In this document: positions 34,554-44,318 of the stretch, piece by piece
Layout: each line of letters opens with the position of its first letter
Position numbering within the stretch: the first letter of the stretch is position 1
NCBI GenBank assembly: GCA_001725415.1
Contig: MEGH01000020.1
Location: forward strand, 30,921 to 94,920
Direction: 5' to 3'
Source of the DNA: Pseudonocardia sp. SCN 73-27
GTDB taxonomy: Bacteria > Actinomycetota > Actinomycetes > Mycobacteriales > Pseudonocardiaceae
DNA: 64,000 bases
The notes under the pieces: generated by a model
The model's database searches: none
What the model saw: only the letters and a program-made list of their open reading frames with translations
What the model was told of the DNA's origin: nothing
Position numbers and translations under genes: made by a program

Positions 34554-36307
34554 GGCAGCTCGGCGCGCAGTCGGGTCCCGCCCCCGGGTGTGCTGTCGAG
34601 GTGCAGCCGGCCGCCGACGGCCTCGACGCGGTCGGCGATCCCGCGGAGGCCGCCGCCGTCGAGATGCGCACCCCCGGCGCCGTCGTCGCGGACCTCGACG
34701 GTGAGGACGTCGTCGGTGTGGCCGACCGTGAGCCAGAGTTTCCGGGCGCCGGAGTGCTTGACGGCGTTGGCGACCCCCTCGGCGAGGGTGAACCAGCCGG
34801 CGGTCTCCACCGTCGCGGGCCACCGGCGGTCGTCGCCGGGGAGCGACAGCGTGCTCGGGAGGGGCAGCCGGTCGGCGAGCTCCTGCGCCGCGGCGGGCAG
34901 CCCGCGCTGCACGAGCAGGTCCGGCATGATCCCGTGGACCAGCCCGCGCAGCTCCGCGATCGCGGCCTCCGCGTCGGCACGGACCGCCTCGGCCTGCTCG
35001 GCGAGAGGTGGGGCCGTCCCGGCCGCGAGCCGGCCGGCCCGCAGCGCGAGCACGACCAGCCGGGCCTGCAACCCGTCGTGCAGGTCGCGTGCGAGGCGAC
35101 GGCGTTCGCGGTCGCCGGACTCGACGATGCGGGCGCGGGAGCGGCGCAGCGCGGCGCGGCCCGCGAGCAGCTCGGCGGTCAGCCGATCGCGTTCCATCGC
35201 CAGCGCGACGACCCGTCCGGCCGCCCGCACCAGCTCCGCGTCGGGCAGCAGGACCGCGTCGTGAACGATCGCGCCGACCGTTCCGGTGGCCGTCGCGACC
35301 TCGACGGCGGCGCGGGGGCCGCCGGGGTCGGGCAGCAGCGCGGACACCCCGTCGGCGTCGGCCCAGCGGTGCTCGCGGGGCAGCCAGAACAACAGCTCCA
35401 GCGACGGGTCGCCGAGCGTGGCGGCCACCGCGTCGCGCAGCTCGGGGCGGCCGCCCTCGGTGGCGCCCAGCCAGGCGCCGAGCTCCTCGATCTCGGCGGT
35501 GCGGGCGAACCCGCCGCGCAGCAGACCGCCGAGGAACGCGACCGGGACCCCGGCCAGGACCACCATCTGCACGACGAACTGGGTCAGCGGGTCGATGCCG
35601 GTGAGCCGCGCGACGATCGCGCTGCCGGTCAGGAACAGGATGGTGAAGATGCCGTAGGCGGACACCGCGGCGAGCACACGGCGCTGGGGCCGGTCGGCTG
35701 CGCGCAGGCGCTGCAGCAGGACCAGGGCGCACAGGGGGACGACGACGAACCCGGCGACGGTGGCGATCCGGGCGAACAGCGAGACCAGGTCGGGGCGGTC
35801 CGCGACCACCAGCACCGGCGGCACCCCGGGCAGCGGCCCGAACATGTACGCCGGGATCGGCAGTGCCAACGTGACGACGTACCCCGCGACGGCCAGCAGC
35901 CGGGACCGCCGGTCGGGGAGCCTGCCCGACGGGAATGCGAGCAGCAGGTGCAGCAGAACGCCGATCGGCAGCTGTGCGAGCACCGTGCCGACGACGGCGA
36001 GCACCGGGTCGGCGACGTTGCCCGCGGCCGACGCCAGCACCGCCGTCCCGCACAGGCTCAGCAGCGCGCCGATCCGCCCGGACGGCCGTCGCCACCACGC
36101 CACCATTCCCGCGGCGACGAATCCGGCTCCGGTGAGCGAGTAGGCGACCAGCGCCGCGACAGGCCCCGAACCGGCGTCGAGGAACAGCGCGATCTCGAAC
36201 CCGGTCAGCGCCACCGCGCTCAGCCCGACCTGCAGGAGCGCTACGCGCAGCGACGCGCGCAGCGGCGAGCCGGCCTCCATTGCCGCGACGGGAAGCTGCG
36301 AACCGTT
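34541..36307 (-). CDS. NarL-type sensor histidine kinase
   Basis: About 588 residues. Eight or so helices in the first half form a membrane sensor without a large outer domain. The cytoplasmic half has HisKA_3 with phospho-His in 'RRLARDLHDGLQARL' and an ATPase domain ('LAEGVANAVKHS', 'DDGAGG', 'GLRGIADRVEAVGG'). GTG 36307 is chosen for coverage of the first helix; ATG 36280 is an alternative, and neither has a good ribosome site. Partner of the downstream regulator. Confidence 0.9.
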   Translation of the reverse strand, partial: NGSQLPVAAMEAGSPLRASLRVALLQVGLSAVALTGFEIALFLDAGSGPVAALVAYSLTGAGFVAAGMVAWWRRPSGRIGALLSLCGTAVLASAAGNVADPVLAVVGTVLAQLPIGVLLHLLLAFPSGRLPDRRSRLLAVAGYVVTLALPIPAYMFGPLPGVPPVLVVADRPDLVSLFARIATVAGFVVVPLCALVLLQRLRAADRPQRRVLAAVSAYGIFTILFLTGSAIVARLTGIDPLTQFVVQMVVLAGVPVAFLGGLLRGGFARTAEIEELGAWLGATEGGRPELRDAVAATLGDPSLELLFWLPREHRWADADGVSALLPDPGGPRAAVEVATATGTVGAIVHDAVLLPDAELVRAAGRVVALAMERDRLTAELLAGRAALRRSRARIVESGDRERRRLARDLHDGLQARLVVLALRAGRLAAGTAPPLAEQAEAVRADAEAAIAELRGLVHGIMPDLLVQRGLPAAAQELADRLPLPSTLSLPGDDRRWPATVETAGWFTLAEGVANAVKHSGARKLWLTVGHTDDVLTVEVRDDGAGGAHLDGGGLRGIADRVEAVGGRLHLDSTPGGGTRLRAELPCVS

Positions 36308-36396
36308 CACCGCCGGGAATCGTCGCACAATCCGCGCGGCCCCGACTCGCGAGTGGCGGGAATGTGCGGACACGGATGGGACACGGATCGCACCCG

Positions 36397-36420
36397 GGAC
36401 ATGGACCCAGGTCCATGTCC
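36397..36420. promoter_or_regulatory. 24-bp palindrome between kinase and M23 gene
   Basis: Perfect 11-base arms GGACATGGACC and GGTCCATGTCC separated by CA, in the 263-base gap between the divergent kinase and M23 lipoprotein genes. Likely a regulator site, possibly for the adjacent LuxR-type regulator. The rest of this gap shows no ORF. Confidence 0.6.
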
Positions 36421-36570
36421 GCGGTCTGGAGCCAGGTCGATTCCGCATCGGGGGATCGCCACAGAGAATTCGGTCGTCCGCCGCCGTGCGCGCCGCGTTG
36501 CCCCGGTTCGGCGCCCCGGCCGCGACCCCGCCGTCGACCGATCCCCCGACTGCCTGCCGAAGGAACCGAC

Positions 36571-37833
36571 ATGACGACGTGCAAGGCGGGCGCCCGTGGC
36601 CCGAACCGGACCAGGGTCGGCAGTGTCGTGGCCGCGGTCGCCCTCCTCGCGCTGGCCGGGTGCTCCGACTCGGAGGCCCCGTCGACCGCGGCGGCCGCCA
36701 TCGCCGCCGCGAGCACGAGCACCATCGCGGTCGACGACGAGACCGCCGCCATCACCCCGCTCGCGATCCGGCCCCTCTCGGAGATCGCCCCGGTGCTCGG
36801 TGCGGACAACCGCATCCACCTGGCCTACGAGCTGCAGATGATCAACGTGAGCCGCTCGAAGGTGGAGCTGAGCAGCATCGCGACGCTCGACCGGTCCGGT
36901 GCCGTCATCACGACGCTGCAGGGCGCGGACCTCGGCCGACTGCTGCGGCCCGCAGGGGGTACCGGCGGGACGACGCTCGCGCCCGGGCAGGCCGGCGACG
37001 TGTTCCTCGACGCGACGCTGGACGCCGGAGCCACGGTGCCACGCGTGGTCCGGAACCGTTTCGTCATGACGATGCAGGGCGACGGTGCCCCGACGAACGT
37101 CACGTTCACCGGGGTGCCCGTGAACGTCTCCGACCAGCAGGCCGTCGAGGTCGCGCCGCCGCTGCGGGGCAACGGCTGGGTGGCCGGTGAGGGCTGCTGC
37201 GACGCCATCACCGCACATCGGGGCGCCACGCTCTCCGTCGACGGCACCATCCGTGTCGCGCAGCGGTTCGCCATCGACTTCATCCAGTTGAAACCGGGCG
37301 GGACGCTCTACACCGGCGACCCCGCGAACAACGCGTCGTTCGCGTACTTCGGGGCGGAGATCCATTCGGCGGCCGACGGAACCGTGGTCCGTGTCCTCGA
37401 CGGCAACCAGGAGCAGGTCCCCGGCAAGCTGCCCGAGGGCCAGACGCTGCAGAGCGCGGACGGCAACTACGTCGTCGTCGACATCGGCAACGGCCGGTTC
37501 GCCTTCTACGCGCACATGCAGCCGGGGTCACTGAAGGTCGAGGTCGGCGACCGGGTCAAGGCCGGCGACGTGCTCGGCCTGCTGGGCAACACCGGGAACA
37601 CCGACGCGCCGCACCTGCACTTCCACATCATGGACGGGCCGTCGCCATTGCAGTCCAACGGGCTGCCGTTCGTGTTCACGACGTTCACCGGGCGAGGAGT
37701 GGTGAGCGACGGGCAGCTGCTCTCGGCGCCGTTCGCCGCGCAGGCGCCCGTCGTACCGGTCGACACCGCCCGGCTCGCCGGGGTGCACACGAAGCAGCTG
37801 CCGCTGAACCTGCAGGTCGTCGACTTCGGCTGA
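36571..37833 (+). CDS. M23 family metallopeptidase lipoprotein
   Basis: 420 residues. Lipoprotein signal with lipobox 'LALAGC' near residue 30. A central beta-rich domain of unknown role is followed by a LytM/M23 domain: zinc ligands in the 'FAIDF' segment near residue 233 and in 'HLHFHI' near 350, with 'YVVVDIGNGRFAFYAHMQPG' and 'GDVLGLLGNTGNTDAPH' typical of the fold. Peptidoglycan endopeptidase or EnvC-like activator at the cell surface. AAGGAA lies before ATG 36571. Confidence 0.88.
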   Translation: MTTCKAGARGPNRTRVGSVVAAVALLALAGCSDSEAPSTAAAAIAAASTSTIAVDDETAAITPLAIRPLSEIAPVLGADNRIHLAYELQMINVSRSKVELSSIATLDRSGAVITTLQGADLGRLLRPAGGTGGTTLAPGQAGDVFLDATLDAGATVPRVVRNRFVMTMQGDGAPTNVTFTGVPVNVSDQQAVEVAPPLRGNGWVAGEGCCDAITAHRGATLSVDGTIRVAQRFAIDFIQLKPGGTLYTGDPANNASFAYFGAEIHSAADGTVVRVLDGNQEQVPGKLPEGQTLQSADGNYVVVDIGNGRFAFYAHMQPGSLKVEVGDRVKAGDVLGLLGNTGNTDAPHLHFHIMDGPSPLQSNGLPFVFTTFTGRGVVSDGQLLSAPFAAQAPVVPVDTARLAGVHTKQLPLNLQVVDFG

Positions 37834-37840
37834 CCGTCGC

Positions 37841-39709
37841 TCACGCCCGCGCGTCACCCACGGGCCGGGCCAGCCGTTGGGAGGCCTCGAGCATTCCGGC
37901 GTGGACGAAGGCCTGTGGCAGGTTCCCCCGCAGCTGTCGTTGCGTCCCGTCGTACTCCTCGGTGAACAGCCCGGGCGGGCCGCACGCGGCACGGTTGCGT
38001 TCGAACAATCGCGCGGCGGACACGGCGTGGCCCTGCTGGTGCTCGGCCATTGCGGCCCAGAACCCGCAGACCAGGAACGCGCCCTCGACCGGGTCCGGGT
38101 CGCCCCCGGCGTCGGGTCCGGCGGCGGGCGGGTCGTGGCGGTAGCGGTGGACGTAGCCGTCGTCGGTGAGGTCGGAGAGCACCGCGCGCAGGGTGGCGCG
38201 CGACCGCGGGTCGGCGGCCGGGACGGCGCCGCGGATCGCGGGCAGCAGGAGCGCGCCGTCGACGCGCGGGTCCTGCGGCGCGCGTTGCCAGCGGCCGGTC
38301 GGGTGGACGCAGTCGTCGAGGGAGGCGGCGATCCGGTCGGCCAGGTCGCGCCACCGGCAGGCGGCCCGGGTGTGGGCCGACATGGCCCGCAGCCCGGCGA
38401 CGCAGGTCAGCCGGGAGTGGGCCCAGCGCCGGTCGTCGAGCTCCCACACCCCGGCGTCGGGCTCCTGCCACCGGCCGGCGATCGCGTCGGCGGCGGTCGC
38501 GGCGGCGTCGAACCCCTCGCTGTCGAGGCGCCCGTGGCCGGTTGCGGTGGCGAACAGGAGCAGGGCCTCGCCGAAGGTGTCGAGCTGGAACTGCCGGTGG
38601 GCGTGGTTGCCGACGACCGCGGCCCCGCCCGGGTAGCCGGGCAGGGCGATGCGCTGTTCGTCCGGGACCGGGGAGCCGTCGGCGGTGTAGACCGGTGCGA
38701 GGCCGGGCCCGTCGTCGAGGACGCGTTCGGCGACGAACCGGACGGCGTCGTCGAGCAGCGGGAAGGCCTCGTTCACGGCGGCGGCCTGTCCGACGTAGCA
38801 CTGGTCGCGGAGCCAGGCGTACCGGTAGTCGTAGTTGCGTCCCTCCTCGGCCCGTTCGGGAAGCCCGAGCGTCGCGGCCGCGACCATCCCGGAGCTGCCG
38901 GACGTGAGGCCTCGCAGCACGGCGTAGGCGTGCCGGGCGTCGTCCGGGGCGATCGAGGTGTCCAGGTCCGGGACCGTCCGCGTCCAGGCGTCCTCGGTAC
39001 GTCGCCACAGCTCGTCGGGATCGAGCCGGGTGGGCGCGGACGGCCGGGTGGCCAGCTCCAACACGAGGTCGTGGCTCTGCCCGGCCCGCAGCCGGACGGT
39101 CGTGCCGAGTTCCTCGCCCCCGGTGCCGCCCGGTCGCGGGCCGGCGTCGCCCGCGCCCGCCCAGCGCAGCCGGACGTGCCCGAGACGCGCCGTCCAGTCT
39201 CCCGACGCGCTGTCGCGCCGCAGGTCGGTCATGGGTCGCGCCCCGAAGTCCGCGGCCGGGGCGAGCCGCACCGTCAGCTCGGCCTCGCCGTCGAGGCACC
39301 GGATGCGGCGCAGTACGACCGCCCGGTCCGGGTCGCCGGGGTGCGCGAGCGCCTCGCGGCACTCGACGACCCCGCCGTCGGTCACCCACCGGGAGTTCCA
39401 GACGAGCGTCCCCGGGTCGTAGGAGCCGCCCCACACGAACCGCCCCGTGGGCGTCACCGAGTAGTGGCCACGCCCGCCGAGCAGCGCGGAGAAGACGGCG
39501 GGGGAGTCCCAGCGGGGGAAGCACATCCAGGCGAGCTCGCCCCGTGGCCCGACGAGGACGCCACGTTCCCCGTCGGCCAGCAGCGCGTACTCGCGCAGGA
39601 CGTGCGGTTGCGGGACCGCCGCCTCCGCGGGCGCGGTGAGCCCGATCGGGTCGGCGCGCCCGGTCGTGCCGGTGGGGGCCTCGGCCGTGCCGGTGTGGGC
39701 CTCAGTCAT
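37841..39709 (-). CDS. Glycoside hydrolase family 15 protein (glucoamylase/trehalase-like)
   Basis: 622-residue cytoplasmic GH15 enzyme. An N-terminal beta-sandwich ('LLADGERGVLVGPRGELAWM', 'CFPRWDSPAVFSALLGG') is followed by an alpha/alpha barrel with 'NYDYRYAWLRDQCYVG' and 'LFTEEYDGTQRQLRGNLPQA'. Actinobacterial relatives include trehalase and glucan 1,4-alpha-glucosidase. There is no signal peptide, so intracellular trehalose or glucan is the likely substrate. ATG 39709 overlaps the end of the shortened TPP-enzyme gene by eight bases. Confidence 0.9.
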   Translation of the reverse strand: MTEAHTGTAEAPTGTTGRADPIGLTAPAEAAVPQPHVLREYALLADGERGVLVGPRGELAWMCFPRWDSPAVFSALLGGRGHYSVTPTGRFVWGGSYDPGTLVWNSRWVTDGGVVECREALAHPGDPDRAVVLRRIRCLDGEAELTVRLAPAADFGARPMTDLRRDSASGDWTARLGHVRLRWAGAGDAGPRPGGTGGEELGTTVRLRAGQSHDLVLELATRPSAPTRLDPDELWRRTEDAWTRTVPDLDTSIAPDDARHAYAVLRGLTSGSSGMVAAATLGLPERAEEGRNYDYRYAWLRDQCYVGQAAAVNEAFPLLDDAVRFVAERVLDDGPGLAPVYTADGSPVPDEQRIALPGYPGGAAVVGNHAHRQFQLDTFGEALLLFATATGHGRLDSEGFDAAATAADAIAGRWQEPDAGVWELDDRRWAHSRLTCVAGLRAMSAHTRAACRWRDLADRIAASLDDCVHPTGRWQRAPQDPRVDGALLLPAIRGAVPAADPRSRATLRAVLSDLTDDGYVHRYRHDPPAAGPDAGGDPDPVEGAFLVCGFWAAMAEHQQGHAVSAARLFERNRAACGPPGLFTEEYDGTQRQLRGNLPQAFVHAGMLEASQRLARPVGDARA

Positions 39710-40373
39710 GGCGGTGGGGGAGGAGTTCCTGCAGCTTCGTCTTCGCGCCCTCGACGAGCAGGTGCATCCCCGACGGATCGCCCTTGCCGATCGCCTCGAG
39801 CATCGAGATGGCCTGGTCGGCGGTGGCGTGCGGCGGGATCGGCGGGACCTCCGGATCGCAGTACACGTCGATCAGACCCGGGCGGTCGGCCGCCAGGATC
39901 GCGGTGGGCGCCCTCCGGGTCATCGCGGTGCGGAACGCGCGGTCGATCGCGTTGGGCAGCTGCTGCGGGACGTTGACCTCGACGAGGTACTCGGAGGCCA
40001 CGTCCTTGAGCAGCGACTGCAGGTCGATCTCCTGCTGGTAGGAGCCGCCCATGGCGCTGCGTTCGGTCTGGCCGACGACGGCGACGACCGGGACGTGGTC
40101 GAGCTTGGCGTCGTAGAGGCCGTTGAGCAGGTGCACGGCACCCGGTCCGGAGGTGGCCATGCAGACCGCGGGCCTGCCCGAGAACGTGGCATAGCCGACC
40201 GCCTCGAAGGCGGACATCTCCTCGTGGCGGGATTGGATGAACCGCGGCTGGTCGTCGGCCTCGCCGAACGCGACGACGAGCCCGTTGATCCCGTCGCCCG
40301 GGTAGCCGAAGACCTGCTCGACCCCCCATTCACGCAGTCGGGACAGGACGAAGTCCCCCACCGTCGTGGACAT
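39702..40373 (-). pseudogene. TPP-dependent enzyme (pyruvate oxidase-like) with large internal deletion
   Basis: 223 residues. The first 170 are the PYR domain of a thiamine-diphosphate enzyme: 'GVEQVFGYPGDGINGLVVAF', catalytic Glu in 'SRHEEMSAFEAVGYA', and 'CMATSGPGAVHLLNGLYDA'. It then passes straight into the extreme C-terminus ('DPEVPPIPPHATADQA'). The central domain and the PP domain with the GDG-N cofactor motif are missing, about 370 residues, without loss of frame. Catalysis is impossible as it stands. GGAGGA precedes ATG 40373. Confidence 0.78.
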
Positions 40374-40425
40374 GGCTGGTGTTCCTCCTCGTGGTCGGTC
40401 CGGGCGTGCGGGCCCGGCCGCCGGA

Positions 40426-40911
40426 TCACGACGGCGCGAGACCCCACTCCGCGGTCACCGTGCTGCCGGGCGGTTCCCCGAGCGCGGTGGCGAAGGCGCG
40501 CAACGCGCGCTGCAGGACGTCGGAGTCGGGCGTGGGCATCGTGGCCAGCACGGCCTTGATCTCGGCGCGACGGGCGTCGAGGACCCGGTCCACCGCGTGG
40601 TCTCCACGGCGGGTCAGGGCGACGGTCACCGCCCGCGCGTCGCCGGGGGTACCCCGTCGGCGCAGCAGACCCTTGGCGGTGAGCCGGTCGGCGTGGCGGG
40701 TGGCGGTGGAGCCGTTGACCTGCAGCAGGCCGGCCAGGTCGGTGATCCGCTGCGGGCCGCGGGACTGCAGGAGCACCATGATCCGGAACTGGTGCAGGCT
40801 CACGTCCTCGTCGCAGGCCGCGAGCGACCTCAGGGCGAGGCCGACCAGGGCACGGCTCGCGCCCAGGAACGCCTCGACGAGATCGCTCTCGGCCTGCGCG
40901 AATCGCGGCAT
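40426..40911 (-). CDS. MarR family regulator
   Basis: 161 residues with the winged helix-turn-helix of MarR: 'ITDLAGLLQVNGSTATRHAD' and wing 'RRRGTPGDARAVTVALTRRG'. ATG 40911 is chosen for GGAGGA before it. It lies 52 bases upstream of the shortened TPP gene on the same strand and divergent from the FAD/Fe-S oxidoreductase; either may be a target. Confidence 0.9.
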   Translation of the reverse strand: MPRFAQAESDLVEAFLGASRALVGLALRSLAACDEDVSLHQFRIMVLLQSRGPQRITDLAGLLQVNGSTATRHADRLTAKGLLRRRGTPGDARAVTVALTRRGDHAVDRVLDARRAEIKAVLATMPTPDSDVLQRALRAFATALGEPPGSTVTAEWGLAPS

Positions 40912-40986
40912 CTCCGCTTCCTCCACGACCGATGCATGCCCCGTGCACACGTTTTCCATGCACCGAGGCCGTCGTCCCCACCGATT

Positions 40987-41043
40987 CGTTGTCGCACAAC
41001 GGGTCCACGGACCGGTCGAGCGCCGACCCGCGACCGGTCCGTG
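40987..41043. promoter_or_regulatory. Two dyads in the marR / oxidoreductase gap
   Basis: CGTTGT-CGC-ACAACG (40987-41001) is a compact MarR-like site. CACGGACCGGTCG (41006-41018) is repeated inverted at 41031-41043 after 12 bases, a 13-base perfect match. Both lie in the divergent control region. Confidence 0.55.
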
Positions 41044-41130
41044 CCCGGAGCATGGATTTCCGACGCCCGGGTAGGTCCCCTTGTCACCGGACGACGACCG
41101 CACCTCATGGACCCGGGAGGAACAACCACC

Positions 41131-44100
41131 GTGAGCGCCCTCGACCTGCCGACCCCCGCAGTACGGCGAGGACCCGACGAGCGTGCAGCGTTCTCGGACC
41201 TGTACCGCGCGCTGCGCGACCGCGTCGACGGCGAGGTGCGGTTCGACGCCGGCACCCGCGCCGCCTACTCGACCGACGCGTCGAACTTCAGGCAGGTACC
41301 GATCGGCGTCGTCGTACCACGCACACCGGAGGCCGCGGTCGAGGCCGTCGCCGTGGCCCGTGAGTTCGGGGCGCCGATCCTGTCCCGCGGCGGAGGTACG
41401 AGCCTGGCCGGTCAGTGCACCAACGCCGCCGTCGTCCTGGACTGGTCGAAGTACTGCACGCGGATCGAGTCGGTCGACGCCGGGCGCCGCCGCTGCGTCG
41501 TGCAGCCGGGGATCGTCCTCGACGACCTGAACCGCCGGCTCGCCGACACCGGCCTGCGATACGGGCCGGAACCGGCGACGCACCCGAACTGCACGCTCGG
41601 CGGGATGATCGGCAACAACTCGTGCGGCGCGACGGCACAGCGGACGGGCAAGGTCGTCGACAACATCGCCGCGCTCGAGGTCCTGCTCGCCGACGGGACC
41701 CGGTTCTGGTGCGGCCCGACCACCGACGATCAGTACCGCGAGATCGAACGCCGCGGCGACCGCCGCGCCGAGATCTACCGGCGGCTGCGCGAGCTGGGCG
41801 CGACCTACGCCGACCGCATCCGGGCAGGCTTCCCCGACATCCCGCGGCGGGTGTCGGGCTACAACCTCGACGCGCTGCTGCCCGAACAGGACTTCGACCT
41901 CGCCAAGCTCCTCGTCGGGAGTGAGTCGACGCTGGTCACGGTGCTGCGGGCCGAGCTGGCCCTGGTGCCGGTGCTGCCCGAGCGCACCCTGGTCGTGCTG
42001 GGCTTCCCCGACATCGCCCGGGCCGCCGACGCGGTGCCCGCCGTCGTCGAGCACGAGCCGATCGCCCTCGAGGGCGTGGACCGCAAGCTGATCCGCGACG
42101 AACAGATCAAGGACCTCAACCCACAGGCCCTGCAGGAGCTGCCCGACGGCGCGGCATTCCTCATGGTGCAGTTCGGCGGGACCGACCGCGAGGAGGTCGA
42201 GCGCCGTGCGCAGGGGATGCTCGACGCGCTCGGCGACACCCCTCACGAACCCGACGTCGCCTTCCTCGACGACCCTGCTCGCGAGGACGAGCTCTGGGCG
42301 GTCCGCGAGGCCGGGCTCGGTGCCACCGCGCACGTCCCGGGCAAGCCCGACACCTTCGAGGGCTGGGAGGACTCCGCCGTCGCGCCCGAGCGGCTCGGCG
42401 ACTACCTGCGGCGGCTGCAGGACCTGTACCGCGAGTTCGGGTACGCCTCCGACACCGGCCCCGCCCTCTACGGCCACTTCGGGCAGGGCTGCGTGCACAC
42501 CCGCATCCCGTTCGACCTCTACTCCGCCGACGGCGTCGCGACCTACCGCCGGTTCCTGCAGCGGGCCGCCGCGCTCGTCGTCGACTTCGGCGGGTCGCTC
42601 TCGGGCGAGCACGGCGACGGGCAGACGCGTGGCGAGCTGCTCCCGCTCATGTTCGGCGGCGACCTCGTGCGCGCGTTCGGAGAGCTCAAGGCGATCTTCG
42701 ACCCGACGGACTCGATGAACCCGGGGAAGGTCGTCGCCCCGCAGCCCCTCGACGGGAACCTCCGCCTCGGCTCCGGCTGGGCGCCCGCCGACCCGCAGGA
42801 CCTCTTCTTCCGGTTCCCCGACGACGGCGGCTCGTTCGCCCAGGCGGCCAACCGGTGTGTCGGGGTCGGACGCTGCCGCCGGCACGTCACCGAGGGACAG
42901 GTGATGTGCCCGTCCTACCAGGTCACGCGCGAGGAGGAACACTCCACGAGAGGGCGCGCGCGGCTGCTGTTCGAGATGCTCGACGGCCACCGCGACAGCC
43001 CGGTCGCCGACGGCTGGCGGTCGCAGGCCGTCCACGACGCGCTCGACCTGTGCCTGGCGTGCAAGGGCTGCAAGGCCGACTGCCCGGCCGACGTCGACAT
43101 GGCGACGTACAAGGCCGAGTTCCTCGCCCAGCACTACCGGGGCCGGCCGTGGCGGCGCCCGCGCGCCCACTACGTCATGGGCGACCTGCCCACCGCGGCC
43201 CGCGCGATCGCGGCGACCGGGACCGCACGCGTCGTCAACGCGGTGGCGGCGCAGCCGGCCCTGCGCCGCCTCGGTGCGCGGATCGCGGGCGTCGCCGACC
43301 GGGAGGTGCCCCGGTTCGCCACGGAGACGTTGCGGCAGTGGTTCACCCGCCGCGCACCCGGCGCCGGGGGGCGTGGGCGGGTGCTGCTGTGGCCCGACAC
43401 CTTCACCGACCACTTCGACCCGCAGATCGGCCGTGCGGCCGTCGAGGTCGTCGAGGCCGCGGGCTGGGAGGTCGTCGTGCCCGACCGTCCGCTGTGCTGC
43501 GGGCTCACCCACATCTCCACCGGCCGGCTCGCCACGGCCAGGAAGACGTTGCGCCGCACCGTCGACGCGCTCGCACCGCACCTGCGCGACGGCGGACTGG
43601 TCCTCGTGCTGGAGCCCAGTTGCGCGGCGGTGTTCCGTTCCGATGCCTCCGACCTGTTCCCGACCGACCAGGACGTCCGCAGGCTCCGCCGCCAGACCGT
43701 GACCCTCGCCGAGCTGCTCACCGAGCACAGCCCGGGATACCGGCCGCCCGCCCATGCCGGGCCGGTCCCGGCCGTCGCGCAGGTGCACTGCCACCAGCAC
43801 GCCGTCCTCGGCTGGGACGCCGACCGCGAGCTGCTCGCCGCCGCGGGCGTCGACGCGCGGCGGCTCGACTCGGGCTGCTGCGGCCTCGCCGGCAACTTCG
43901 GGTTCGAGCAGGGCCACGAGAAGGTCAGCAGGGACTGCGCCGAGCGTGTCCTGCTCCCGGAAATCCGGGACGCGTCGGCCGGCACCGTCGTCCTGGCCGA
44001 CGGCTTCTCCTGCCGCACCCAGGTGCGCGAGCTGGGCCCCGCCGACCGGCGCCCCGTGCACCTCGCGCAGGTGCTGGCCGCCGCACACCACGGCACCCGC

Positions 44101-44205
44101 CCGGACGCGGACGCCGACGGGTCCGCGCCGGCCGCGCCGGACCGCCGCGCAACCCGGGTGCTCCGGGCCGCCGTCGCGGGAGCCCGCCGGGTGGGGCGGC
44201 GATGA
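41131..44205 (+). CDS. FAD-linked oxidoreductase with fused Fe-S/CCG module (D-lactate/glycolate dehydrogenase type)
   Basis: 1024 residues. Domains in order: FAD-binding type 4 ('[20 protein letters not shown]', '[12 protein letters not shown]', '[11 protein letters not shown]'), FAD-oxidase C-terminal domain ('[18 protein letters not shown]'), two [4Fe-4S] motifs ('[10 protein letters not shown]', '[14 protein letters not shown]'), and a heterodisulfide-reductase-like module with 'CCGL' and '[11 protein letters not shown]'. Such single-chain enzymes oxidise D-2-hydroxy acids and pass electrons to quinone. GTG 41131 follows GGGAGGAACA; ATG 41107 lacks a ribosome site. Coupled downstream to a 38-codon ORF and an SDR. 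Confidence 0.9.
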   Translation: MSALDLPTPAVRRGPDERAAFSDLYRALRDRVDGEVRFDAGTRAAYSTDASNFRQVPIGVVVPRTPEAAVEAVAVAREFGAPILSRGGGTSLAGQCTNAAVVLDWSKYCTRIESVDAGRRRCVVQPGIVLDDLNRRLADTGLRYGPEPATHPNCTLGGMIGNNSCGATAQRTGKVVDNIAALEVLLADGTRFWCGPTTDDQYREIERRGDRRAEIYRRLRELGATYADRIRAGFPDIPRRVSGYNLDALLPEQDFDLAKLLVGSESTLVTVLRAELALVPVLPERTLVVLGFPDIARAADAVPAVVEHEPIALEGVDRKLIRDEQIKDLNPQALQELPDGAAFLMVQFGGTDREEVERRAQGMLDALGDTPHEPDVAFLDDPAREDELWAVREAGLGATAHVPGKPDTFEGWEDSAVAPERLGDYLRRLQDLYREFGYASDTGPALYGHFGQGCVHTRIPFDLYSADGVATYRRFLQRAAALVVDFGGSLSGEHGDGQTRGELLPLMFGGDLVRAFGELKAIFDPTDSMNPGKVVAPQPLDGNLRLGSGWAPADPQDLFFRFPDDGGSFAQAANRCVGVGRCRRHVTEGQVMCPSYQVTREEEHSTRGRARLLFEMLDGHRDSPVADGWRSQAVHDALDLCLACKGCKADCPADVDMATYKAEFLAQHYRGRPWRRPRAHYVMGDLPTAARAIAATGTARVVNAVAAQPALRRLGARIAGVADREVPRFATETLRQWFTRRAPGAGGRGRVLLWPDTFTDHFDPQIGRAAVEVVEAAGWEVVVPDRPLCCGLTHISTGRLATARKTLRRTVDALAPHLRDGGLVLVLEPSCAAVFRSDASDLFPTDQDVRRLRRQTVTLAELLTEHSPGYRPPAHAGPVPAVAQVHCHQHAVLGWDADRELLAAAGVDARRLDSGCCGLAGNFGFEQGHEKVSRDCAERVLLPEIRDASAGTVVLADGFSCRTQVRELGPADRRPVHLAQVLAAAHHGTRPDADADGSAPAAPDRRATRVLRAAVAGARRVGRR

Positions 44206-44318
44206 CCCGGCCCGGCCCCGCGCCGCCGAGCGCGAGGACGCCGAGCGGTACCGGGCGCGGCGATCCGCTGCGGTCGCGGATCCACCAGGGGCACGAGGCA
44301 ACGGAGGAGAACCGTTGA
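44202..44318 (+). CDS. 38-residue ORF linking oxidoreductase and SDR
   Basis: ATG 44202 overlaps the oxidoreductase stop (ATGA) and its own TGA overlaps the TTG start of the SDR (TTGA). Pro/Arg/Gly-rich, soluble, no known family. Exact overlap at both ends argues for translational coupling through this ORF, though such short frames also arise by chance in high-GC DNA. Confidence 0.45.
   Translation: MTRPGPAPPSARTPSGTGRGDPLRSRIHQGHEATEENR

Noticed and set aside
40366-44205. 1279-residue version of the FAD/Fe-S oxidoreductase
   Set aside because: The upstream part lies antisense to marR and has no ribosome site; GTG 41131 with GGGAGGA is preferred.
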